Source: Streptomyces sp. CG4 (lineage in GTDB: Bacteria > Actinomycetota > Actinomycetes > Streptomycetales > Streptomycetaceae). Taken from it: a stretch of DNA of 64,000 bases. Location: assembly GCF_041080655.1 (NCBI RefSeq), contig NZ_CP163525.1, positions 6,634,001 to 6,698,000 on the forward strand, read 5' to 3'. Position numbers and translations under genes: made by a program. A model generated the notes under the pieces. That model saw nothing but the letters and a program-made list of their open reading frames with translations, searched no databases and was not told the origin of the DNA. Below, one piece after another: positions 8,189-15,987 of the stretch. How positions within the stretch are numbered: the first letter of the stretch is position 1; each line of letters opens with the position of its first letter.

Positions 8189-11129
8189 CCGGCAGCCCGC
8201 CGGTCGCCCGGCCGAGCAGCGTCAGACGTACGGTCCCCGGTCCGGACAGCGTGGTGAACTCCGACAGGACCGCCAGCGCGAGGGTGTTGGTGCCCCGGGT
8301 GCGCAGGACGCCGTTCGGCAGGACGAAGGTGTGCTGCGGGCCGACGTTGTTGATGTACTGGCCCATGTTCCAGCCGTTGAGGAAGATCTGGGCACGGTAG
8401 GCCCGGTACGGGTCGTCCTGAAGGGTCAGGCCGATCGAGGCGTCGATGTCGGCCGGGACCGAGAGGCGGAAGGCCGTCCGGTACCAGGTCACGCCCTGGT
8501 ACCGGGCGGCGCGCGGGAAGCTCGCCTCCTCCCAGTCGTGGTCCCGGAAGCCGGGCAGATGCCAGCCCTCCCGCTCTCCGTACAGCCCGCCGTTGTTCAT
8601 CGGGCCGCGGACGGGATCCGGGGTGCCCTCGCCCTGGATCCGCCAACTCACCGTCGGGGAAGCCCCCTTGAAGGAGGCTGCCGTCAGACCCCGGGCCGCC
8701 TTGTGGGTGTCGAGGCCCTTGCCGTCCTGGTCGTGCTGCATGCGCCGGACGAGCACGGACAGCACATGCCGGCCGGGGGAGCGCAGCGCCTCCCGGACGG
8801 GGAAGGCGGCCGTCGCCGTCCAAGTCCCCTGCCTGGTGGTCGTGTTCCTGTCCGGCACCGGCATCCGGTGCGTGCCCAGCGGCTCGCCGTCCAGCCACGC
8901 CATCAACAGGCCCTGGGTGCCGGTGCTGTAGGCGAGCGAGAGCTCCTCCAGGCCGGTGGAGTCGGTGAAGGAGCCGCGGTACCAGACGTCTCCGTAGTGG
9001 AAGCCGTAGTCGTCGGCGAAGAGGACCGGCCCGCCGTCGGGGACGGGCGTGGTGCTGAACGACGTCTTCTTGTCCGCAGCCTGCCAGCCCGAGTCGTCGA
9101 AGCTGGGCCCGACCTCCGGGTTCTCCCTGCGCATCCGCCAGCCGCCCAGCTCGGGCAGCTTCACCTCGGGGGCGGCGGGCAGCATCTTGGTGGTCATCAG
9201 GCTGCCGGACAGGGTCACCCGGGTGGGCAGGGTGCGCCCGTTCCACACCAGCGTGTCGATGCCGCGCGGTCCCCACACCTCCACGCTCGTCGTGTCGGTG
9301 ACGTCACCCGTCAAGTGGACCTCGGAGCCGCGCAGTTCGACATGGCGCAGCAGCGCCGGGCCGTACACCAGCAGGGTCCCGGACGGGGTGTCGTACGGGA
9401 ACACGCGTGCGGCGGTGAGGTCGTCGGCGAAGAGCAGCAGCAGCGGGGTCTCGGTGTCGCCCTTCTGCACCAGCACCCGGGTCAGTCCGCCCTCGCCGAG
9501 CGGCGCGTTCACATGCAGCGCGTCGGCGCCGTCGAAGGCCCAGGCGGCCTCCGGGTCGAGCCGCATGACGTCCGGCTCGGTCTGGCACTTCAGCACCAGC
9601 TCGGTCATCTCGCCGCTGCGGCCCGAGAACAGCGCGATGTCCTGCCGCCCCGCCGTCACGCACAGCACGGGCTCGGCGGTGGAGTACTCAAGGGTCCGCC
9701 GGCCCAGCTTCAGCCCGGTCGTCAGCAGCCTGGCGTCCTTGCCGGGCACGGTGATCCGCAACCGGCCGGCGTCGGTCGGCAGATCGGTGGTGACCGCGTC
9801 CGTGCCGTCGTTGCGGGCGACGTAGACATGCGCGCCGGTGTCCGGGTTGGTCAGGTGGTAGACCTTCAGGCCCGCGGCCTTCACCTCCGCCGCCCGGTCC
9901 AGCTTGGCGAAGTCGGGCACGCGCTGCAGCAGATGGCCGAGCTGGTGCATCGGCGCGATCTTCTCGGTGACGTTGCGGGCCTCGTCGATGGCGGCGCCGT
10001 AGTCGTAGGACGTGTAGACGACCGGCGCGGGCAGCCAGCCCCAGGAGGTCCCGCCGAAGGTCATGTACACGTTGTGCAGGGTGAGGCCGTTGGCGAGGTT
10101 GGTGAGGTAGAAGCGGCGCTCGTAGGCGGCGTCCCGGGTGCGCCGTGACTCGGCGTAACCCTTGCCGTCGAACCAGGCGCCGCCCCACGGGTCGAACCAG
10201 CCGCCGCCGAATTCGGGCACGAACCCGGGCGTGGACGGCGAGGCACCGGCCCCGCCCTTCGCCCCGCCGGGCCCGAACGTCCCCCAGTCCGGCGGCGTCT
10301 GCGCGGGCGACGGATACCCGTCGAACCCGTACAGCCAGCCGCCCTTCTCGCCGCCGGTGTCGAACGACCCGGGCGTCCAGTAGCCGCCCCGCCCCTTGTC
10401 GTTGTGGAACAGCGGTACGTCGATGCCGTCCGCCCGCACCTTCTTGTACAGATGGGACATGTACGCCCGGCCGGTCCGGTCGGTGTGGGCGTCGTACTCG
10501 TTCTCGATCTGGTACAGCAGGATCGTGCCGGTGCCCTGGGTGAACAGGTGCCTGCGGGCGATCCGGTTCACCTGGGTCAGCCAGGCGTCGACGTGCCCCA
10601 GATACGTCGGGTCGTCCGTCCGGGCCGTGCCCTTCGTCGCGGTCAGCCAGCCGGGGAAGCCACCGCCGTCCACCTCGGCGTTGATGTACGGGCCGGGCCG
10701 CAGGATGACGTACAGGCCGGTCTCGGCGGCCATGCGCAGGAACAGGTCCAGGTCCCGGACACCGGTGAAGTCGTAGCGGCCGGGTGCGGGGGAGTGGTAG
10801 TTCCAGGCCACGTAGATGCTCACCGCGTTGTAGCCGTGGGCGCGCATCTTCTGCAGGACGTCCCGCCACAGGGACGGGCTCGGCAGCCGGAAGGGATGCA
10901 TCTCGCCGGACCACACGACCAGCCGTCTGCCGTCCACGAGCAGCGAGTACCGGTCGTACCCGATGGTGTGCCGCTCGCCGTCGGCGCTCGGCGGGGCCGG
11001 CGCCGGGCCGGTCGGCACGCTGCGCGCCGCGTATGCCGAGGGTGCCCCGGTGCCGTCGCTGCCGCCCAGGGCGAGCCCCAGGGCGGTCGAGCCGGCCAGG
11101 GCGCTGAAAGTACGTCTGCTGAGCGCCAA
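8175..11129 (-). CDS. secreted GH35 beta-galactosidase
   Basis: The 984-residue protein starts with a twin-arginine export signal (SRRTF, then a short hydrophobic stretch to about residue 35), so it is secreted by Tat. The GH35 catalytic barrel follows: VWSGEMHPFRLP, RPGPYINAEVDGGGFPGWL, acid/base Glu211 in QIENEY, nucleophile Glu306 in PEFGGGW. The C-terminal 500 residues hold beta-sandwich domains, including jelly-roll sequences ending TLSGPGTVRLTLLG. It releases terminal beta-galactose from plant galactans or arabinogalactan, complementing the neighbouring arabinofuranosidase. It is transcribed alone from the region shared with the divergent Rrf2 gene. Confidence 0.92.
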   Translation of the reverse strand: MALSRRTFSALAGSTALGLALGGSDGTGAPSAYAARSVPTGPAPAPPSADGERHTIGYDRYSLLVDGRRLVVWSGEMHPFRLPSPSLWRDVLQKMRAHGYNAVSIYVAWNYHSPAPGRYDFTGVRDLDLFLRMAAETGLYVILRPGPYINAEVDGGGFPGWLTATKGTARTDDPTYLGHVDAWLTQVNRIARRHLFTQGTGTILLYQIENEYDAHTDRTGRAYMSHLYKKVRADGIDVPLFHNDKGRGGYWTPGSFDTGGEKGGWLYGFDGYPSPAQTPPDWGTFGPGGAKGGAGASPSTPGFVPEFGGGWFDPWGGAWFDGKGYAESRRTRDAAYERRFYLTNLANGLTLHNVYMTFGGTSWGWLPAPVVYTSYDYGAAIDEARNVTEKIAPMHQLGHLLQRVPDFAKLDRAAEVKAAGLKVYHLTNPDTGAHVYVARNDGTDAVTTDLPTDAGRLRITVPGKDARLLTTGLKLGRRTLEYSTAEPVLCVTAGRQDIALFSGRSGEMTELVLKCQTEPDVMRLDPEAAWAFDGADALHVNAPLGEGGLTRVLVQKGDTETPLLLLFADDLTAARVFPYDTPSGTLLVYGPALLRHVELRGSEVHLTGDVTDTTSVEVWGPRGIDTLVWNGRTLPTRVTLSGSLMTTKMLPAAPEVKLPELGGWRMRRENPEVGPSFDDSGWQAADKKTSFSTTPVPDGGPVLFADDYGFHYGDVWYRGSFTDSTGLEELSLAYSTGTQGLLMAWLDGEPLGTHRMPVPDRNTTTRQGTWTATAAFPVREALRSPGRHVLSVLVRRMQHDQDGKGLDTHKAARGLTAASFKGASPTVSWRIQGEGTPDPVRGPMNNGGLYGEREGWHLPGFRDHDWEEASFPRAARYQGVTWYRTAFRLSVPADIDASIGLTLQDDPYRAYRAQIFLNGWNMGQYINNVGPQHTFVLPNGVLRTRGTNTLALAVLSEFTTLSGPGTVRLTLLGRATGGLPVTPV

Positions 11130-11205
11130 GGTGGATCCTCCCGGGCGATCTTACGGGGCGCGGGCGAGGGCCATTCTCCCTGCGGCGACGCCCCACAATG
11201 GATTC

Positions 11206-11664
11206 ATGAGGATCTCGGCACGGGCGGATTACGCGGTACGGGCGGTACTGGAGTTGGCCGTACGGCAGGGTATCGGCCCCGTGAAAGCGGAGGAAATCGC
11301 CGCCGTGCAGGGCATCCCGCACAAGTTCCTGGAAGGGATCCTGGGTGACCTGAGGCGGGCCGGGATCGTCGACAGCCGGCGGGGCGGTGGTGGCGGCTAC
11401 CGGCTGGCGCGGGACGCGACCGGCCTCACGGTCGCGGATGTGATCCGGGCCGTGGACGGCCCGATCGTGTCGGTCCGCGGGGAACGCCCGACGGGCCTCG
11501 CCTACACCGGCACCGCACAGCCCCTGCTCCCCCTGTGGATCGCGCTGCGCGCGAACGTCCGCCGGATCCTGGAGGGCGTCACCCTCGCCGACCTCGCGGC
11601 GGGCGCCCTGCCGGAGCCCGTCCGGGCCCTCGCGGCGGAACCGGAGGCCTGGGAGAACCCGTAG
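11206..11664 (+). CDS. Rrf2 family transcriptional regulator
   Basis: The 152-residue protein shows the Rrf2 winged helix from residue 1 (MRISARADYAVRAVLELA, then the recognition region IPHKFLEGILGDLRRAGIVDSRRG) and the wing GGGGGYRLARD. The three-cysteine iron-sulfur cluster of IscR/NsrR-type members is absent (no cysteines at all), so it probably senses something other than iron-sulfur or nitric oxide. A CACAAT box (11194-11199) lies 6 nt before the ATG, so a leaderless transcript is possible. It is divergent from the beta-galactosidase by 76 bp. Control of that gene is possible but unproven. Confidence 0.88.
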   Translation: MRISARADYAVRAVLELAVRQGIGPVKAEEIAAVQGIPHKFLEGILGDLRRAGIVDSRRGGGGGYRLARDATGLTVADVIRAVDGPIVSVRGERPTGLAYTGTAQPLLPLWIALRANVRRILEGVTLADLAAGALPEPVRALAAEPEAWENP

Positions 11665-11792
11665 GGGGCCGGTGTGAACGGCCGGTTGTGAATGGCCGGA
11701 GTTGACTCTCCCGGGAGTGAGCGGGGCTTCCTACGATGCGAACGCTTCACAGGCTGCACACAGACCCCCCACACCCGACTATGGGAGAAACC

Positions 11793-12446
11793 ATGGCTGG
11801 TGGACTCCTCCTGAGCGGCGCCGTGGCGGCGCTGCTCTCCACCGCGATACCCGCCCAGAGACCCGCCGGCGGCCCGATCGACAACCCGCCCCCGGACAAG
11901 ATCGTCATCGATGTGGCGACGGTGAACGGCTCCGGCTGCCCCGAGGGCACCGCCGCGGTCGCCGTCTCACCGGACAACACCGCCTTCACGGTGACCTACA
12001 GCAACTACCTGGCCCAGGCCGGCGGCAACTCCGACCCCACGGCCTTCCGCAAGAACTGCCAGCTCAACCTGGTGGTCCACGTCCCGCAGGGCTTCACCTA
12101 CGCCATCGCCAGCGCCGACTACCGCGGCTTCCTCTCGCTCCAGCCCGGCGCGAGCGCCACGCAGAAGGCCTCGTACTACTTCCAGGGCTCCTCGCAGACC
12201 GTGCCCAAGAGCCACCCCTTCAGCAGCCCCTTCAAGGACAACTGGGAGGCCACCGACAGCACGGACTGGGCCCAGCTGGTCTGGGCGCCCTGCGGGGTCC
12301 TGCGCAACTTCAACATCAACACCGAGCTGCGGGTGAACGCGGGCACCACCTCCGCCGACAAGGTCAGCTTCATGACGATGGACTCGACGGACGGCGACAT
12401 CAGCACGGTGTACCACCTGGCGTGGAAGGACTGCCCGAGCAAGTAG
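11793..12446 (+). CDS. DUF4360 secreted protein
   Basis: The protein has 217 residues from ATG 11793, preferred over an in-frame ATG at 11781 because GGGAG lies 5 nt upstream. A hydrophobic signal (GGLLLSGAVAALLSTAIPA) precedes the mature domain with VATVNGSGCPEGTAAV, FTVTYSNY and a C-terminal STVYHLAWKDCP. Several cysteines (CP, NCQL, PCGV, DCPS) suggest disulfide bonds outside the cell. This matches the DUF4360 family of secreted actinobacterial and fungal proteins of unknown function. It is a single gene followed by a strong hairpin at 12575-12627. Confidence 0.85.
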   Translation: MAGGLLLSGAVAALLSTAIPAQRPAGGPIDNPPPDKIVIDVATVNGSGCPEGTAAVAVSPDNTAFTVTYSNYLAQAGGNSDPTAFRKNCQLNLVVHVPQGFTYAIASADYRGFLSLQPGASATQKASYYFQGSSQTVPKSHPFSSPFKDNWEATDSTDWAQLVWAPCGVLRNFNINTELRVNAGTTSADKVSFMTMDSTDGDISTVYHLAWKDCPSK

Positions 12447-12574
12447 GGCGACGATCCGCCACGCCGGTCACTCCGAGTAGGCGGTGACCTTTGCCGGCTC
12501 TTGTCGATTCTCGCCGGTGAACCGTCATCCATCGGTTGACCTGAGGAAACGTTAGACCAGCAGTGATGCGCGTC

Positions 12575-12627
12575 GGGGGCGCGCGAGGGGCGCAGGGTGA
12601 GCCTGCGGACTGCCTTCGCGCGCCCCC
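12575..12627. terminator. strong composite hairpin terminator
   Basis: GGGGGCGCGCGA (12575-12586) pairs with TCGCGCGCCCCC (12616-12627). A second stem, CGCAGG/CCTGCG (12591-12596 with 12602-12607), nests inside. AATTT follows. It separates the DUF4360 gene from the encapsulin operon. The remaining 12628-12731 should hold the encapsulin promoter; I could not fix a -35/-10 pair. Confidence 0.75.
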
Positions 12628-12731
12628 AATTTGGTTACTCAACGTAAGCGAGGCTCTGATACCTCTGTGTACGCAGCGTGACGGCAACAGGTCGTTGCGT
12701 CCCTACGTGCCGTGAAAGACGAGGTAGAGCC

Positions 12732-14165
12732 ATGCCCCTCGACACCATGACAGCACCGGCGGCCGGCCCGGAGTCCGAGCAGCAGCAGCGCGAGCAGCAG
12801 AGCCTCAGCACCGCTGCGGCGCGCAATCTCGCCACCACCACCAAGTCCGAACCCCAGATGCAGGGCATCACCTCCCGCTGGGCGAGCCGCATGCTCCCCT
12901 GGGTGAACGTGCCCGGCGCGACGTACCGGGTCAACCGCCGCCTGTCGTTCACCGTGGGCGACGGCCGGGTGACCTTCGTGAAGACCGGCTCGAAGGTCCA
13001 GGTGATCCCCGCCGAACTGGGCGAACTGCCGCTGCTGCGCGGCTTCACGGACGCCGACGTGCTCGGCGCGCTGGCCGACAAGTTCGTGCAGAAGGAGTTC
13101 GCTCCGGGCCAGATCATCGTGCAGGAGGGCCGCAAGGCCGACCAGGTGTACCTGATCGCGCACGGCAAGGTGGAGAAGATCGGCGAGGGGCCGTACGGCG
13201 ACGAGGCCGTGATCGGACTGCTGGCCGACGGGGACACCTTCGGCGGCCGGGTGATGTCCGGGCAGGCCAAGAAGTGGGACTTCACGGCCCGCGCGGCGAC
13301 CGCCACCACGGTTCTCGCCCTGCCGCTGTCGGCGTACAAGGCGGTCGCCGACCGGCACGAGGCGCTGCGCAGGCATGTACAGCAGATCAGCTCCAACGGA
13401 CACCGCAAGCTGAGCAAGTCGGGCGAGGCGGAGATCCTGCTCTCCTCCGGGCACGTGGGCGAGGAGACCCTGCCGCAGACCTTCGCCGACTACGAACTCA
13501 CCCCGCGAGAGTACGAGTTGAGCGTCGCGCAGACCGTGCTGCGGGTGCACAGCCGGGTCGCCGACCTCTTCAACGAGCCGATGAACCAGACGCAGCAGCA
13601 GTTGCGGCTGACCATCGAGGCGCTGCGCGAGCGGCAGGAGCACGAGCTGATCAACAACGAGGAGTTCGGCCTGCTCAACAACGCCGACTTCGACCAGCGG
13701 ATCTCCACCTTCTCGGGCCCGCCGGCCCCGGACGACATGGACGAGCTGCTGAGCATGCGGCGCAAGACCCGCTGTTTCCTCGCCCACCCCAAGGCGATCG
13801 CCGCGTTCGGCCGCCAGTGCAACAAGCGGGGCATCTACTTCGGCGGCATCGAACTGAACGGCAACCACCTGCCCGCCTGGCGCGGGGTGCCGCTGCTGCC
13901 GTGCAGCAAGATCCCGATCAGCGAGCAGGGCACGACGTCGATCATCGCCATGCGTACCGGCGAGGACGACCAGGGCGTCATCGGCCTGTACCAGACCGGC
14001 ATCCCGGACGAGGTCGAGCCCGGCCTGAACGTCCGCTTCATGGGCATCAGCGATCAGGCGATCATCTCGTACCTGGTCAGCACCTACTACTCGGCCGCCG
14101 TCCTGGTGCCCGACGCCCTCGGCGTCCTGGAGAACGTCGAGATCGCCCGCACGAACGGGAGCTGA
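12732..14165 (+). CDS. family 2B encapsulin shell protein with cyclic-nucleotide-binding domain (EshA type)
   Basis: The 477-residue protein has a Gln/Ser/Ala-rich N-terminal arm (1-45), an HK97-type beginning (MLPWVNVPGATYRVNRRLSF), an inserted cNMP-binding domain (about 101-218) and a long C-terminal shell domain with TPREYELSVAQTVLRVHSRVADL and MRRKTRCFLAHPKAIAAFGR. The phosphate cassette reads DTFGGRVMSG with Arg187-Ala188, close to but not the canonical FGE-RxA. Such proteins self-assemble into protein compartments and, in Streptomyces, enclose 2-methylisoborneol synthase; EshA was first described in hyphal growth and cAMP-linked phenotypes. Here it leads an operon with a cargo-like protein 5 bp downstream and a GPP methyltransferase. 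Whether cAMP binds is not known. Confidence 0.88.
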   Translation: MPLDTMTAPAAGPESEQQQREQQSLSTAAARNLATTTKSEPQMQGITSRWASRMLPWVNVPGATYRVNRRLSFTVGDGRVTFVKTGSKVQVIPAELGELPLLRGFTDADVLGALADKFVQKEFAPGQIIVQEGRKADQVYLIAHGKVEKIGEGPYGDEAVIGLLADGDTFGGRVMSGQAKKWDFTARAATATTVLALPLSAYKAVADRHEALRRHVQQISSNGHRKLSKSGEAEILLSSGHVGEETLPQTFADYELTPREYELSVAQTVLRVHSRVADLFNEPMNQTQQQLRLTIEALRERQEHELINNEEFGLLNNADFDQRISTFSGPPAPDDMDELLSMRRKTRCFLAHPKAIAAFGRQCNKRGIYFGGIELNGNHLPAWRGVPLLPCSKIPISEQGTTSIIAMRTGEDDQGVIGLYQTGIPDEVEPGLNVRFMGISDQAIISYLVSTYYSAAVLVPDALGVLENVEIARTNGS

Positions 14166-14170
14166 CGACG

Positions 14171-14890
14171 GTGTCGTTGTTCTCCCGGGGAATGGCCCCC
14201 ACCGGGACCCACGACATGGCGGGCCTGGTACGGACCCTGCTGCCGACCGGTACCTCCCCCTCGCCCCGCCCCCCGGCCACCGGACCCGACTCCGGGTCCC
14301 GGGCCGCCGGACCCGAGTCCGGGTCCCCGTCAGGGGCCGGCTCCGTCGCCCCGGCCCTGCCGCCCGGTCCCACGGGGCTGGGCACGTCGGCGGCCCACAT
14401 CCCCTTCGGTACGGCGGCCGCCCAGCACCGCGCAGGCACGGACGCGCTGCGGCCGCCGCTGCCGACGGCCGGGCAGGCGACGGAGGCGGTGCGGCCGCCG
14501 GAGCCGGGGCAAGCGGTGGCGGCCGGGCAGGCACCGGTGAGCGCGGGCCCGTCCCGGGTCGGTTTTCCGACCGGCCCCACCGGGCTGGGCGTCTCGGCGG
14601 CGGCCCTCGGCCGCACCGGCTACGGCGCACCGGCGGCGGCCGTCCGCACCGGCTTCGGCGCACCGGCGGCAGCCGTCCGCACCGGCGAGGCCACCCCGGC
14701 GGCAGCCGTCTGCACCGGCTACGGCGCACCCGGGGCAGTCGTCCGCACCGGCGAGGCCACCCCGGCGGCAGACCTCCGTACCACCGCCGCCGAGCCCCGC
14801 CGGGAGGCCGAGGAGACGGGGACCGATCCGGGGCGGTCCGTCACCGCGGACGGGTGTCCGGACACCCCCCGCCCGTCCGGGAGTTCCTGA
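14171..14890 (+). CDS. disordered cargo-loading-like protein; 2-MIB synthase N-terminal region without its cyclase domain
   Basis: The 239-residue protein is Ala/Pro/Gly/Thr-rich from GTG 14171, with GGGAGC about 11 nt upstream. It sits where 2-methylisoborneol synthase is normally encoded and resembles only that enzyme's disordered N-terminal extension. Two copies of a GPTGLG(T/V)SAA motif occur at residues 66-77 and 135-146, in the region thought to bind the encapsulin shell. Residues 147-201 are five 11-residue repeats. No terpene-synthase aspartate-rich or NSE motif is present, and the 113 bp before the next gene cannot hold the missing roughly 300 residues. It is either a decayed synthase or an adaptor that fills or scaffolds the shell. 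Confidence 0.75.
   Translation: MSLFSRGMAPTGTHDMAGLVRTLLPTGTSPSPRPPATGPDSGSRAAGPESGSPSGAGSVAPALPPGPTGLGTSAAHIPFGTAAAQHRAGTDALRPPLPTAGQATEAVRPPEPGQAVAAGQAPVSAGPSRVGFPTGPTGLGVSAAALGRTGYGAPAAAVRTGFGAPAAAVRTGEATPAAAVCTGYGAPGAVVRTGEATPAADLRTTAAEPRREAEETGTDPGRSVTADGCPDTPRPSGSS
14609..14773 (+). repeat. five tandem 33-bp repeats inside the cargo-like gene
   Basis: The units run 14609-14641, 14642-14674, 14675-14707, 14708-14740 and 14741-14773. They encode GRTGYGAPAAA, VRTGFGAPAAA, VRTGEATPAAA, VCTGYGAPGAV and VRTGEATPAAD. Units 3 and 5 share GEATPAA and units 1, 2 and 4 share G(Y/F)GAP, pointing to recent unit duplication. Confidence 0.9.
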
Positions 14891-15003
14891 CGCACCGGCA
14901 CGAGCCCAGCTCTGCCGCGTCGCACGAGGCCGCGAAGGCCGCCCGACCCCGAGCCGCGTCCACTGCGCGCATCCCCCACCTCAGTCCCACGTAAGGAACC
15001 CCC

Positions 15004-15879
15004 ATGTCCAAGATCTCCACCCAGATGGAACGCATCGCCATGCGTGATGTCCTGCGCACCGACTACCAGAAGTCGGTCGCGGAGTACTGGAACAAGGAGA
15101 AGGACCCCGTCAACATCAAGCTCGGCGAGGTCGACGGCCTCTACCACCACCACTACGGCCTCGGCGAATGGGACCCGTCGGTCCTCGCCGGCCCGCCCGA
15201 GACCCGCGACCAGCGCATCATCGAGGAAATGCACCGCCTGGAGTCGGCACAGGCCGAGGTGCTCCTCGACCACCTCGGCACCCTCACGCCGGACGACCGG
15301 CTGCTGGACGCCGGCTCCGGCCGCGGCGGCACCAGCTTCATGGCCAACGAGCGCTTCGGCTGCCATGTGGACGGCGTCAGCATCTCCGAGCAGCAGGTCG
15401 ACTTCGCCAACGAGCAGGCGAAGCAGCGCGGGGTGATGGACAGGGTCCGCTTCCACTTCCGCAACATGCTCGACACCCGGCTGGAGACCGGATCGCGCCG
15501 GGCGATCTGGACCAACGAGACGACCATGTACGTCGACCTGTTCGAGCTCTTCGCCGAGTTCTCCCGCCTGCTGGAGTACGGCGGCCGCTACGTCTGCGTC
15601 ACCGGCTGCTCCAACGACGTCACCGGCATGCGCTCCAAGGCCGTCAGCCGGATCGACGAGCACTACACCTGCAACATCCACCCGCGCAGCGAGTACTTCA
15701 GGGCCCTCGCCGCGAACGACCTCGTCCCGATCCAGGTGGTGGACCTGACCCCGGACACGATCCCCTACTGGGAGCTGCGCGCCAAGTCCTCCGTGGCCAC
15801 CGGCATCGAGGACCCGTTCCTCACCGCCTACAAGGAAGGCAGCTTCCACTACCTCCTGATCGCGGCCGACCGGATCTGA
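15004..15879 (+). CDS. geranyl diphosphate 2-C-methyltransferase (2-methylisoborneol pathway)
   Basis: The 291-residue protein has a SAM-binding motif LLDAGSGRGGTSF (100-112), the N-terminal YWNKEKDPVNIKLGEVDGLYHHHYG block, and IWTNETTMYVDL with Glu172 at about the position of the catalytic base in the S. coelicolor enzyme. These enzymes methylate C2 of geranyl diphosphate, giving 2-methyl-GPP for 2-MIB synthase. ATG 15004 follows TAAGGA. In the usual operon the synthase precedes this gene; here a non-catalytic fragment does. The methyltransferase looks intact, so either a synthase elsewhere uses its product, another enzyme does, or it is freshly orphaned. A hairpin starts 8 bp after the stop. 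Confidence 0.9.
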   Translation: MSKISTQMERIAMRDVLRTDYQKSVAEYWNKEKDPVNIKLGEVDGLYHHHYGLGEWDPSVLAGPPETRDQRIIEEMHRLESAQAEVLLDHLGTLTPDDRLLDAGSGRGGTSFMANERFGCHVDGVSISEQQVDFANEQAKQRGVMDRVRFHFRNMLDTRLETGSRRAIWTNETTMYVDLFELFAEFSRLLEYGGRYVCVTGCSNDVTGMRSKAVSRIDEHYTCNIHPRSEYFRALAANDLVPIQVVDLTPDTIPYWELRAKSSVATGIEDPFLTAYKEGSFHYLLIAADRI

Positions 15880-15886
15880 CGTTACG

Positions 15887-15963
15887 GCGTGCAGGCCTGT
15901 GGACGCATGATCGTGGGCCTGCACGCGCTCCCCGGATGCATCCAGAGCCCCTGCCGGGGCTCT
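15887..15963. terminator. two hairpins behind the methyltransferase
   Basis: GCGTGCAGGCC (15887-15897) pairs perfectly with GGCCTGCACGC (15916-15926). A second stem, AGAGCCCC/GGGGCTCT (15944-15951 with 15956-15963), follows. These probably end the encapsulin operon, so the FAD monooxygenase at 15988 may have readthrough expression or its own promoter. Confidence 0.6.
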
Positions 15964-15987
15964 CGGCGGTGCCGTTGACTTGGGTGG

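Noticed and set aside
8331..10148. 605-codon plus-strand frame over the beta-galactosidase
   Set aside because: Shadow of the GH35 gene, lacking motifs and a plausible start.
14891..15003. Possible C-terminal leftover of 2-MIB synthase between the cargo-like gene and the methyltransferase
   Set aside because: The 113 bp translate to a short, motif-free stretch; too little to identify as a cyclase remnant.
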